Below, piece by piece: positions 1 through 6,036 of a stretch of 15,755 nt of DNA. Under the pieces are notes generated by a model that did not search any database, had not been told where the DNA came from, and saw nothing but the letters and a program-made list of their open reading frames with translations. The DNA lies in contig JABMQR010000051.1 of the NCBI GenBank assembly GCA_013202335.1, positions 1 through 15,755 on the forward strand. Direction: 5' to 3'. Each line of letters opens with the position of its first letter. Within the stretch, counting starts at the first letter, position 1. The position numbers and the translations under genes are program-made. The stretch is from Bacteroidota bacterium (GTDB lineage: Bacteria; Spirochaetota; Spirochaetia; JABMQR01).

Positions 1-79
1 AAGTATTATGCCGCAGTATCCGGGAAAACTCTTTTTTATTAAGGACCTTGCCGGACCGCTTGATCCTGAAGTGAACTAA
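1..79 (+). CDS. 3' end of an unidentified upstream gene (partial)
   Basis: An open frame enters from the left edge (first full codon at base 2) and stops with TAA at 77-79, giving a 25-residue C-terminal tail that ends in the residues KDLAGPLDPEVN. Only one base separates this stop from the GTG start of the following nagA-like gene, so the two are almost certainly in one operon and translationally coupled. The tail is too short for me to assign a family; by position it may be another amino-sugar or carbohydrate gene, but that is inference only. Confidence 0.6.
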   Translation, partial: SIMPQYPGKLFFIKDLAGPLDPEVN

Positions 80-80
80 C

Positions 81-1301
81 GTGGACACCCTGATTTTAAC
101 AAATGGAACCGTGTATGCTGATACAGGTACCATAGAAAACGGGTATGTGGTAATTTCAGGTGAGCGTATAACAACCATAGCTGAGGGGACTCCCCCGGCT
201 GATCCTGAAGGGAAAATTATTGATGTCCAGGGGAAGGTTATCAGCCCCGGATTTATTGATATGCATACTCACGGTATTCTGGATGTTGATTTTATGGAGA
301 GCAGTTTTGAGGATACCGAGAAAGCCCTCTATGCTTATACGCAATATGGGGTAACCCGTGTAGTTGCCACCATGCTCTCAAATCCTATCTCATCAATCAT
401 AGCACAGGGGAAACTCCTGAGAAAAGTTAAACAGGAGAGCCCGATTGGATGCCTTATGCATGGAGTTCATGTTGAGGGACCCTGGCTTGCCCCGAGATGC
501 CGCGGAGGCCATGCAGCCGAATATCTCTGCATTCCTCAAAAAGAGGATGTTGAAGCTATTATTGATCAAATTGGTGATGTAGTAAAAACCCTGACCTATG
601 CCCCGGAACTGGAAAACACTCTCTGGTTAACTGAACAGCTGGAAAAAAACGGTATTATCCCTGTTTTTGGTCATACAGAAGCTACGTATGAACAGGCTGA
701 ACAGGCTATTAAGGCTGGAGCACGGCATGTTACTCATATGTATGATACGACTCTTGGATATAAAGAAAATCCTGATGAAGCTCTGGTGATGATGCCGGGA
801 ATGGAAACAGCGGTTCTCTATTATGATCAGGTCAGTATTGAATTAATCGGCTGTCCGGTTCATGTGCCGAAGCCTTTTTTCAAGTTTCTGGCTAAGGTTA
901 AACCACACAACAGAACAATTATCGTAACTGACTCCCTTGTAGGAACAGGAAGGCCTGACGGAACAATTATTACCTATAAAGATGGAAGAAAAGCCTATGT
1001 AGAAAAGGGTGTTCTCAGAATGATCGACAGTGATCCAGCTGTGCATGGAAATTTAACGGGCAGTGCGGTAACCATGAATGTCGCTCTCAGCAGGCTGGCT
1101 GAATATGCTGAATTATCTCAACATGATGCGATAAAGTGGGGCAGTATTAATCCGGCAACAACCCTGGGTATAGATGATGAGACAGGAAGCTTGAAAGTTG
1201 GTAAATATGCAGATATTGCCATTATTGATAAGGATTTTGGGGTAGTAAGGACCCTTTTAAGGGGAAAAACTGTTTTTGAGAAGGATGCAGATTATGAGTA
1301 A
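81..1301 (+). CDS. nagA: N-acetylglucosamine-6-phosphate deacetylase family protein (NagA-like)
   Basis: A 406-residue amidohydrolase-superfamily protein. NagA removes acetate from GlcNAc-6-phosphate in the cytoplasm, feeding glucosamine-6-phosphate to NagB. Visible motifs: the strand-1 HTH (His62, His64), the metal ligand Glu132 in VEGPW, His198 in GHTEAT and His219 in THMYD, and the catalytic Asp284 in VTDSL; the C-terminal stretch around 330-400 (LTGSAVTMN, NPATTLG, GSLKVGKYADI) is typical of the family. Length is slightly above the usual 380-390. The start is GTG at 81, one base after the previous stop, with only a weak GAAGTGA ribosome site, suggesting coupling. It overlaps the next gene by 8 bases. 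Two places differ from common NagA sequences: THMYD where THLFNAM is usual, and IGCPVHVP where a DG-x-HVxP motif is usual, so the sugar substrate may differ. Family assignment is firm, exact substrate is not. Confidence 0.85.
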   Translation: MDTLILTNGTVYADTGTIENGYVVISGERITTIAEGTPPADPEGKIIDVQGKVISPGFIDMHTHGILDVDFMESSFEDTEKALYAYTQYGVTRVVATMLSNPISSIIAQGKLLRKVKQESPIGCLMHGVHVEGPWLAPRCRGGHAAEYLCIPQKEDVEAIIDQIGDVVKTLTYAPELENTLWLTEQLEKNGIIPVFGHTEATYEQAEQAIKAGARHVTHMYDTTLGYKENPDEALVMMPGMETAVLYYDQVSIELIGCPVHVPKPFFKFLAKVKPHNRTIIVTDSLVGTGRPDGTIITYKDGRKAYVEKGVLRMIDSDPAVHGNLTGSAVTMNVALSRLAEYAELSQHDAIKWGSINPATTLGIDDETGSLKVGKYADIAIIDKDFGVVRTLLRGKTVFEKDADYE

Positions 1302-2325
1302 ATATAAAGTAGGTATTATCGGATTTGGCTGGGTAGCCGGTGCTCATCTGGAAGCTTTTAAGAAAATGGATCAGTTCGAGCCGTATGCCCTTCTCTCCCG
1401 AAGACCGCTGGATCCGGTAGATTTAAAAGCAAAATATGGTGTTGATGTCAAGATATATAATGATATTGATCTGTTTATGGCTGATGATGAGATAGACGTG
1501 GTCGATATCTGTACTCCGCACTTTCTTCATCTGGAGCAGACTATTACGGCAAGTAATGCGGGGAAACACGTTATACTTGAGAAACCGATAACCCTTAATT
1601 TCGAAGATTCTGTTAAAATGCTTAAGACTGTTCGTAAAAACAAGACGCTCACCTCAATTTGTTTTGAAGTTCGTTTCATGACATCGGTTCAGGCTATTCG
1701 GTCTATCATGAATCAGGGTCTTGTAGGGGATGTGTATTACGGTGAAGCCGATTACTTTCATGGTATCGGCCCGTGGTATGCGAACCAGAAGTGGGAATCT
1801 CAGAAAAAAAATGGCGGCAGCTCCCTTCTGCGTGCAGGATGTCATGCTCTGGATCTTCTTCTCTATATTATGGATGAAAAGGTTGAGGAAGTTTTCACCT
1901 ATGGAAACACCAATCCCAATCCTATCTATGAAAATTATGATTATCCACTGAATACAGTTACAGTTATGAAGTTCAGAAACGGGGCGGTTGGTAAGGTCTC
2001 TTCGGTAACAGACTGCATGCAGCCCTATGCGTTTAACGTAAATATTGTCGGCAGTGAAGGTTCTGTGAAGAACAACCAGTTTTACAGCAAAAAGATAGAG
2101 GGTTTAAAAGGGTGGTCAACTCTTGATGTGAACCTTATCGACAGCGGAGATGTTTCTGATCATCCCTATGTTGAGCAGTTTGCACATTTTGCAGAGTGTC
2201 TGGATAAGGGGGTTGAAGCAACAAATAATCTTGAGAGTGCGTTTGAATCTCACAGAGTTGTCTTTGCTGCTGATATGTCAGCAGAGTTAGGCAGACCGGT
2301 TAAACTGGATGAGTTGAGTTTTTAA
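1294..2325 (+). CDS. Gfo/Idh/MocA family NAD(P)-dependent oxidoreductase
   Basis: A 343-residue sugar or inositol dehydrogenase-type protein. The N-terminus carries the Rossmann motif GFGWVAG (residues 10-16), followed by the family EKP motif (96-98) with its catalytic lysine, and a GCHALD segment (182-187) that supplies the usual H/D active-site pair. I chose ATG 1294 because AAGGA lies eight bases upstream and the protein then begins just before the first Rossmann strand; a TTG at 1276 would add six residues with no better signal. The start overlaps the end of nagA (ATGAGTAA), so the two are translationally coupled and probably act on the same sugar. Members of this family oxidise or epimerise sugars, sugar phosphates, inositols or amino sugars; the substrate cannot be read from sequence. 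Confidence 0.88.
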   Translation: MSKYKVGIIGFGWVAGAHLEAFKKMDQFEPYALLSRRPLDPVDLKAKYGVDVKIYNDIDLFMADDEIDVVDICTPHFLHLEQTITASNAGKHVILEKPITLNFEDSVKMLKTVRKNKTLTSICFEVRFMTSVQAIRSIMNQGLVGDVYYGEADYFHGIGPWYANQKWESQKKNGGSSLLRAGCHALDLLLYIMDEKVEEVFTYGNTNPNPIYENYDYPLNTVTVMKFRNGAVGKVSSVTDCMQPYAFNVNIVGSEGSVKNNQFYSKKIEGLKGWSTLDVNLIDSGDVSDHPYVEQFAHFAECLDKGVEATNNLESAFESHRVVFAADMSAELGRPVKLDELSF

Positions 2326-2670
2326 CTATTCAGGAAACAGCTCACCAGGTCTGCGTTCTGGTATACTGTTCGGTTCCTTTCCGGAATCCACAAAAACCTG
2401 CGTCATGAACAGAGCACAGAAGCAGTGGCCGTACTCTTCGATATCAGCAGGGCTGTAGTCGCACGGGCACATAATATCCCGGTCTTTTTTGCGATCATCC
2501 CAGGACATTCTGCAGGGACACTGATAATACCCAAGGTTTTGGTAATTTCCCAGCAACCCCTCTAGTATTGTCGTTAGAAACTCATCATCGGGATTCAGAA
2601 CCCAGCCTTTTTTTGCTGCGGCTTTTTCGGTAAATGTACGTACGTCCTGCAGAGTAAGATCTCGTTTCAT
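2326..2670 (-). CDS. Ferredoxin:thioredoxin reductase catalytic (beta) subunit-like protein
   Basis: A 114-residue protein with the six cysteines that define FTR catalytic subunits: C51-P-C53, C68-P-C70 and C83-F-C85. In the known family four Cys hold a [4Fe-4S] cluster and two form the redox-active disulfide that passes electrons from ferredoxin to a thioredoxin-like partner. Spacings here are 14 and 12 residues, not the plant/cyanobacterial 16 and 8, and the last motif is CFC instead of CHC, so the active-site His is shifted to just before it (HCFC). Start ATG 2670 overlaps the stop of the upstream glutaredoxin gene by one base (TAATG); GTG at 2691 is the alternative. Its stop abuts the convergent Gfo/Idh stop with no spacer. 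The partner is most likely the adjacent glutaredoxin-like protein. No variable (alpha) subunit is present, as is usual outside photosynthetic organisms. Confidence 0.88.
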   Translation of the reverse strand: MKRDLTLQDVRTFTEKAAAKKGWVLNPDDEFLTTILEGLLGNYQNLGYYQCPCRMSWDDRKKDRDIMCPCDYSPADIEEYGHCFCALFMTQVFVDSGKEPNSIPERRPGELFPE

Positions 2671-3062
2671 TATTTTAGCAGATCCTCCCACTCAATTCGC
2701 AGGAATCCTGATATCCATTTTTTGTTATCTATGATAAGAAACGGAAAGGTGATCGAAGTATCAAAAGTTTCAGAAACATATGATCTCAGAATTTTCTTTA
2801 CTGCCGGATTTTCTTTATCAAGGTAGATGTAGGCGAACGAGGCTCCCTTATCAGTAAGGAACTGCATAGCTTTTTTGCAGAACCCGCAGGTTGTCAGGGA
2901 GATCATAATCAGGTTTTTACCTTTATTTTCTCCCTCTACATGAATAAAAGGAAGTTTTGAGAGTTCCTCAGGAATAATGGTTAAAGAGTTGTCCTGAGCC
3001 GCACTTTCCTGTACCGGAGCTTCCGGCTTCTTGTCTTGTTTTTTCTTAAATAATGAAAACAT
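2670..3062 (-). CDS. Glutaredoxin-like protein with charged N-terminal extension
   Basis: A 130-residue protein. Residues 1-45 are lysine-rich and low in order; residues 48-130 look like a glutaredoxin/NrdH fold, with the active site TTCGFCKK (Cys59, Cys62) and the cis-proline loop TFPF (Pro107). It is cytoplasmic by sequence: no signal peptide. It forms a two-gene operon with the FTR catalytic subunit, whose start overlaps its stop, so the likely role is to receive electrons from ferredoxin through FTR and reduce protein disulfides. No Shine-Dalgarno sequence precedes ATG 3062; a -10-like TATAGT ends six bases before the ATG, which could mean a leaderless transcript. The basic extension is unusual for glutaredoxins and could mediate docking; that is a guess. 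Confidence 0.85.
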   Translation of the reverse strand: MFSLFKKKQDKKPEAPVQESAAQDNSLTIIPEELSKLPFIHVEGENKGKNLIMISLTTCGFCKKAMQFLTDKGASFAYIYLDKENPAVKKILRSYVSETFDTSITFPFLIIDNKKWISGFLRIEWEDLLK

Positions 3063-3076
3063 GATATAACTATATC
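3063..3076. promoter_or_regulatory. Perfect palindrome with -10-like element immediately upstream of the glutaredoxin gene
   Basis: The 14-bp sequence GATATAACTATATC is a perfect inverted repeat and touches the ATG at 3062. On the - strand it contains TATAGT at 3069-3074, six bases before the ATG, so transcription could begin at the start codon itself. No convincing -35 box was seen at 15-18 bp spacing. It could be an operator over the promoter. Confidence 0.4.
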
Positions 3077-3201
3077 GTATATTAACTGACTCGAAAAGGG
3101 TGGGAATGATTTCTTATTATTTATATCAGCAGGTAAGGAGCAAAAATAGATTTTCACTTTTTACCATTAGCCTGATTGTCTTTATGAGAGAGCCGGAAAA
3201 C

Positions 3202-3210
3202 TGTTATACT
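3202..3210 (+). promoter_or_regulatory. Extended -10 promoter element for pepF
   Basis: TG-T-TATACT at 3202-3210 matches an extended -10 element and lies 38 bases before the pepF ATG. No good -35 was visible, which is acceptable for an extended -10 promoter. The pepF start itself has AAAGGA about seven bases upstream. Confidence 0.45.
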
Positions 3211-3248
3211 ATACAGAGTAAGGGAAAAGAGTTGTAAAGGAATCAAAT

Positions 3249-5060
3249 ATGAATAAGCATCAACTAATGACACCTCTCCGGAATGAGATAAACAAATCAG
3301 ATCAATGGGATCTGTCAAAACTCTACCCTGATGCTGAAGCATGGTTGAAAGATATTTCTCTAATTGAAGAGCTGGCAGCCAATGCCGGGTCATTTGCCGG
3401 AACATTACAGGAATCAGCAAAAAACTTACTTGACGGCCTGGATTTTCTTTCGCAAATAAGAATGCTGATTGAAAAACTCTCATATTATGCTTTTCTGTTG
3501 TTTTCCGGAGACACCGGAGCACCTGAAAATCAGGAAAGACAAAGTTTGATGGATCAGGTCGAAGCCCGGGCACAGGCAGCTCTCAGTTTTTTTGAACCCG
3601 AACTGCTGAAAATATCTAAAAAAACACTTTCAGCCTATACTGCAGAACTTCCTGAACTGGATAATTATCAAATTATGATCGATAAACTTCATAGAATGCA
3701 GCCCCATATACTTCCGGTAAACGAAGAACAGCTTCTGGCTCTTTATGAAGAGTCTTCGAATACAGCCGGGAATGCATTTTCTCTGCTGATGAATGCAGAT
3801 ATAGATTTTGGGATAGTGGATACAGCGAAAGGAAACAAGCCTCTCAGCCGACAGAATCTTTCATGGTTTCTTATACAACCTGATCGGGATTTGCGCAGGC
3901 GGGCATATAATCAATATTATGAAACGGTTAAAAAACATGAACATACCCTTGCAGCTCTCTATGCAGGAAGTATCCATAACGATGTCTATGTATCACGAAT
4001 TCGAAATTATCCATCAGCAAGAGCTTCAATTCTTTTTAAAGATGCTATTCAGGAGAGTGTTTATGACAATATGGTAAAAACCGTTCATGAAGGGCTTCCC
4101 TTGTTTCATGAGTTTATTAGGTTGAAAAAAAACCTTCTCGGCCTTAATGCTCTACGGCCGTATGATCTTGAACTTCCTTTAATTCAATCAGTATCTACGG
4201 ATTATCCCTATGAGAAGGCTGTGGAGACGGTCATTGCTGCCCTTGAACCTTTTGGAAGAGAATATACCAATACACTTCGGCAGGGGCTTCTGTACGGTTG
4301 GGTTGACCGGTATGAGAATAAGAGGAAGCGATCCGGAGCATTCACTGCTGCCTGCTATGCAGGAGAGCCTTTTATCTTATTAAATTATAAACCGACAGTT
4401 TTACGGAATCTTTTTACACTTGCTCATGAGAGCGGACATGCTATGCACAGTTGGTACAGTATTCGCAATAACCCGTTCCAGCACTACGAGTACTCTGTTT
4501 TGGAGGCTGAAACCGTGGCAAATGTGCATGAGCGGCTGCTCTATAATTATCTACTAAAGCAGGCTGATGATGAACAGCACAAAGCCTTCCTGTTTGAACG
4601 GTTGTTAAATGATATTACCGCTAAAATATTCAGACAGACAATGCTTGCGGAGTATGAACACAGAATACATACAGAGGTAGAGGCAGGAAAACCGGTAACA
4701 ACAGACGGACTTCGTGAAATATATCGGAATCTATTAAGAGTTTATTATGGTCCGGAATTTACTCCGGAGATGACGAGTGATCTTGAAGGGTTAACAATAC
4801 CGCATTTTTATCAGGCTTATTATGTCTATACTTATGCAGTAGGTGCATCGGCAGCACTTTCGCTTTCACAGGAAATCCTATCAGGTGATGAAGGGGCAGT
4901 CTGTCGCTATAAGGATTTCCTAAGAAGCGGCGGTTCAAAACATCCTGTTGATGCTCTTAAGAAAGCCGGGGTTGATATTACAGCACCCGAGTCGGTTCAA
5001 AGAGCATTAAGTGAATTTTCTGTGCTTTTGGATCAGTTTAAGAACTGTATAAAAAATTAG
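3249..5060 (+). CDS. pepF: Oligoendopeptidase F (M3 family zinc metallopeptidase)
   Basis: A 603-residue protein of the usual length for PepF. It hydrolyses oligopeptides of roughly 7-17 residues in the cytoplasm and takes part in peptide turnover. The zinc-binding HExxH is HESGH at 393-397, and the third ligand is Glu421 in the segment SVLEAET; the C-terminal catalytic region with PHFYQAYYVYTYAVGASAA follows the PepF pattern. The N-terminal part is the helical lobe found in the family. Start ATG 3249 has AAAGGA as ribosome site. The gene is monocistronic by arrangement: the next gene, at 5068, is convergent and only seven bases away, without an obvious strong terminator between them. PepF may in principle degrade leader peptides, but nothing ties it directly to the peptide system in the centre of the window. 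Confidence 0.95.
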   Translation: MNKHQLMTPLRNEINKSDQWDLSKLYPDAEAWLKDISLIEELAANAGSFAGTLQESAKNLLDGLDFLSQIRMLIEKLSYYAFLLFSGDTGAPENQERQSLMDQVEARAQAALSFFEPELLKISKKTLSAYTAELPELDNYQIMIDKLHRMQPHILPVNEEQLLALYEESSNTAGNAFSLLMNADIDFGIVDTAKGNKPLSRQNLSWFLIQPDRDLRRRAYNQYYETVKKHEHTLAALYAGSIHNDVYVSRIRNYPSARASILFKDAIQESVYDNMVKTVHEGLPLFHEFIRLKKNLLGLNALRPYDLELPLIQSVSTDYPYEKAVETVIAALEPFGREYTNTLRQGLLYGWVDRYENKRKRSGAFTAACYAGEPFILLNYKPTVLRNLFTLAHESGHAMHSWYSIRNNPFQHYEYSVLEAETVANVHERLLYNYLLKQADDEQHKAFLFERLLNDITAKIFRQTMLAEYEHRIHTEVEAGKPVTTDGLREIYRNLLRVYYGPEFTPEMTSDLEGLTIPHFYQAYYVYTYAVGASAALSLSQEILSGDEGAVCRYKDFLRSGGSKHPVDALKKAGVDITAPESVQRALSEFSVLLDQFKNCIKN

Positions 5061-5067
5061 GGTAATT

Positions 5068-5229
5068 TTAGTCTTTCCAGGTTACCGTAATTTTCTCAGA
5101 ACCAATTTTATCAGTGATAATATCAGCGAGATTAAGCAGTTCCTGTTTGCAGCAATCTACCGTTTTTCCGTTTTCCAATCGAACCTTAAGTTCTTTTGCA
5201 AATTCTGCAAGAGTAATCTCTTTTTCCAT
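5068..5229 (-). CDS. Small 53-residue protein with a CC pair, unknown function
   Basis: A 53-residue protein that I do not recognise. It has a predicted amphipathic helix (residues 3-20), the segment GKTVDCCKQE with adjacent Cys26-Cys27, a second helix (29-42) and a final short strand ending ITVTWKD. I chose ATG 5229 because GGGGG lies about nine bases upstream and because a consensus promoter (5267-5295) occupies the region where a longer start at 5295 would place coding sequence. There is no signal peptide in this version. It follows the DUF1847 gene on the same strand but has its own promoter. The vicinal Cys pair could bind metal, metalloid or act in thiol exchange, in line with the thiol-redox genes around it; this is inference. 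Confidence 0.65.
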   Translation of the reverse strand: MEKEITLAEFAKELKVRLENGKTVDCCKQELLNLADIITDKIGSEKITVTWKD

Positions 5230-5266
5230 ATCTTTAATCCCCCTGTAATTACAAGCACATAATAGT

Positions 5267-5295
5267 ATAATATACCCGAGAAATAGGATTATCAA
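5267..5295 (-). promoter_or_regulatory. Sigma-70-type promoter for the 53-residue CC protein
   Basis: On the - strand TTGATA (5290-5295) is followed after exactly 17 bp by TATTAT (5267-5272), five of six matches to each consensus box. Transcription would begin near 5260, about 30 bases before ATG 5229. It is one of the best-matching promoters in the window. Confidence 0.65.
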
Positions 5296-5318
5296 TGAAA
5301 TTAAAGGAAGTTTGTATA

Positions 5319-5909
5319 CTATTTCGTGGAATTTGCAATTTCATTTTGGGTTTTCTGGTAATTCCTTATCCCCACAAACGGTGCATGTTCATTTGGCCGA
5401 TCTTTTACGATTAGCGTTGTAATATCACTCTTAAACTCCCTGTTAAACAGGATATCGTGACCCAGGCAAAGTCCAATTACCACGGCAAGGTCGACCTTTT
5501 CCTGATTCAGCTGGGCTGCCTGATTTAGCGGGTTGCAGGAAACCCCGGTCAGTGTACTGTTTTCATTGATCTCACTCTGACTGAAACCACCGACAGTACA
5601 GGAGACTCCTACAGTCTTCAGCCCGTTAGCAGTAAAGATATCACGTACTGCTGAAGCAGTAGATTCCATACCATAGCAATAGGCAAGACCTATTCGTTGG
5701 TAGTTCATTAAGCGAGCAAACTCAACCAGCTCTTCAATCCGTGAAAGAGTGCCGGCCCGACCATCATCTACAAGAATTGCTGCAGCCTGTACGATCTTCT
5801 GAGAATCCTCTTTATGATAGGCATCCATATTTATATCGAGATCAAACTTTTCTGCACCACAGGAGATGTTTCCGCGACAGGATTTAGTTTTACAGGCTAT
5901 ACAGTTCAT
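5319..5909 (-). CDS. DUF1847-type cysteine-rich protein
   Basis: A 196-residue protein with an N-terminal metal-site-like cluster (Cys3, Cys6, Cys11, Cys17) and further single cysteines at 78, 104, 125 and 148 in short conserved-looking segments (LAYCYG, GVSCTVGG, GVSCNP, IGLCLGHD). This pattern matches proteins annotated DUF1847, which have no proven function and occur mainly in anaerobes. The body from residue 35 looks like an alpha/beta domain; no signal peptide or membrane segment is seen. ATG 5909 has AAGGAAA upstream. A terminator lies between it and the thioredoxin-reductase fusion, so it has its own transcript; its leader shares a sequence element with the leader of the 31-residue peptide gene. 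Metal binding or electron-transfer role is inferred from the cysteines only. Confidence 0.75.
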   Translation of the reverse strand: MNCIACKTKSCRGNISCGAEKFDLDINMDAYHKEDSQKIVQAAAILVDDGRAGTLSRIEELVEFARLMNYQRIGLAYCYGMESTASAVRDIFTANGLKTVGVSCTVGGFSQSEINENSTLTGVSCNPLNQAAQLNQEKVDLAVVIGLCLGHDILFNREFKSDITTLIVKDRPNEHAPFVGIRNYQKTQNEIANSTK

Positions 5910-5920
5910 CTGTGGTTTCC

Positions 5921-5964
5921 TTGAGCAAATTTCAAAAATCTAAGAACAAAATATATTTTGAAAG
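5921..5964 (-). promoter_or_regulatory. Leader element shared with the Cys-peptide gene
   Basis: Just upstream of the DUF1847 ribosome site, the - strand carries CTTTCAAAATATATTTTG (a 14-bp perfect palindrome CAAAATATATTTTG at 5947-5960), then TTTTTGAAA and TTGCTCAA (5921-5928). The same blocks in the same order, CTTTTCAAAAT-G-TATTTT, TTTTTGAAAA and TTGCTCAA, precede the peptide gene at 8893-8926. Both can pair TTTCAAAA with TTTTGAAA. It may be an operator or a folded RNA leader. Confidence 0.45.
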
Positions 5965-5978
5965 ATCCTCTTTTGTAT

Positions 5979-6012
5979 AAAAACCGGCCACCGGGGAATT
6001 GGGGACCGGCTT
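5979..6012 (-). terminator. Rho-independent terminator after the thioredoxin/thioredoxin-reductase fusion
   Basis: On the - strand, downstream of the stop at 6037, a GC-rich inverted repeat (AAGCCGG with its partner CCGGTT, inner CCCC/GGGG pairing, slightly bulged) is followed by five T residues at 5979-5983. It ends the transcript that contains the rSAM and reductase genes. Confidence 0.75.
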
Positions 6013-6036
6013 ACCAGCACGATACTACGTGAAAAA

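Noticed and set aside
3154..3573. 139-residue open frame on the - strand overlapping the start of pepF
   Set aside because: It lies antisense to the well-supported N-terminal coding part of pepF and across its promoter, has no ribosome site and shows no recognisable motif.
5230..5295. Longer version of the 53-residue protein with a hydrophobic, lipoprotein-like N-terminus
   Set aside because: The extension coincides with a near-consensus promoter (TTGATA-17-TATTAT), and the downstream ATG has a ribosome site, so the hydrophobic stretch is most likely untranslated.
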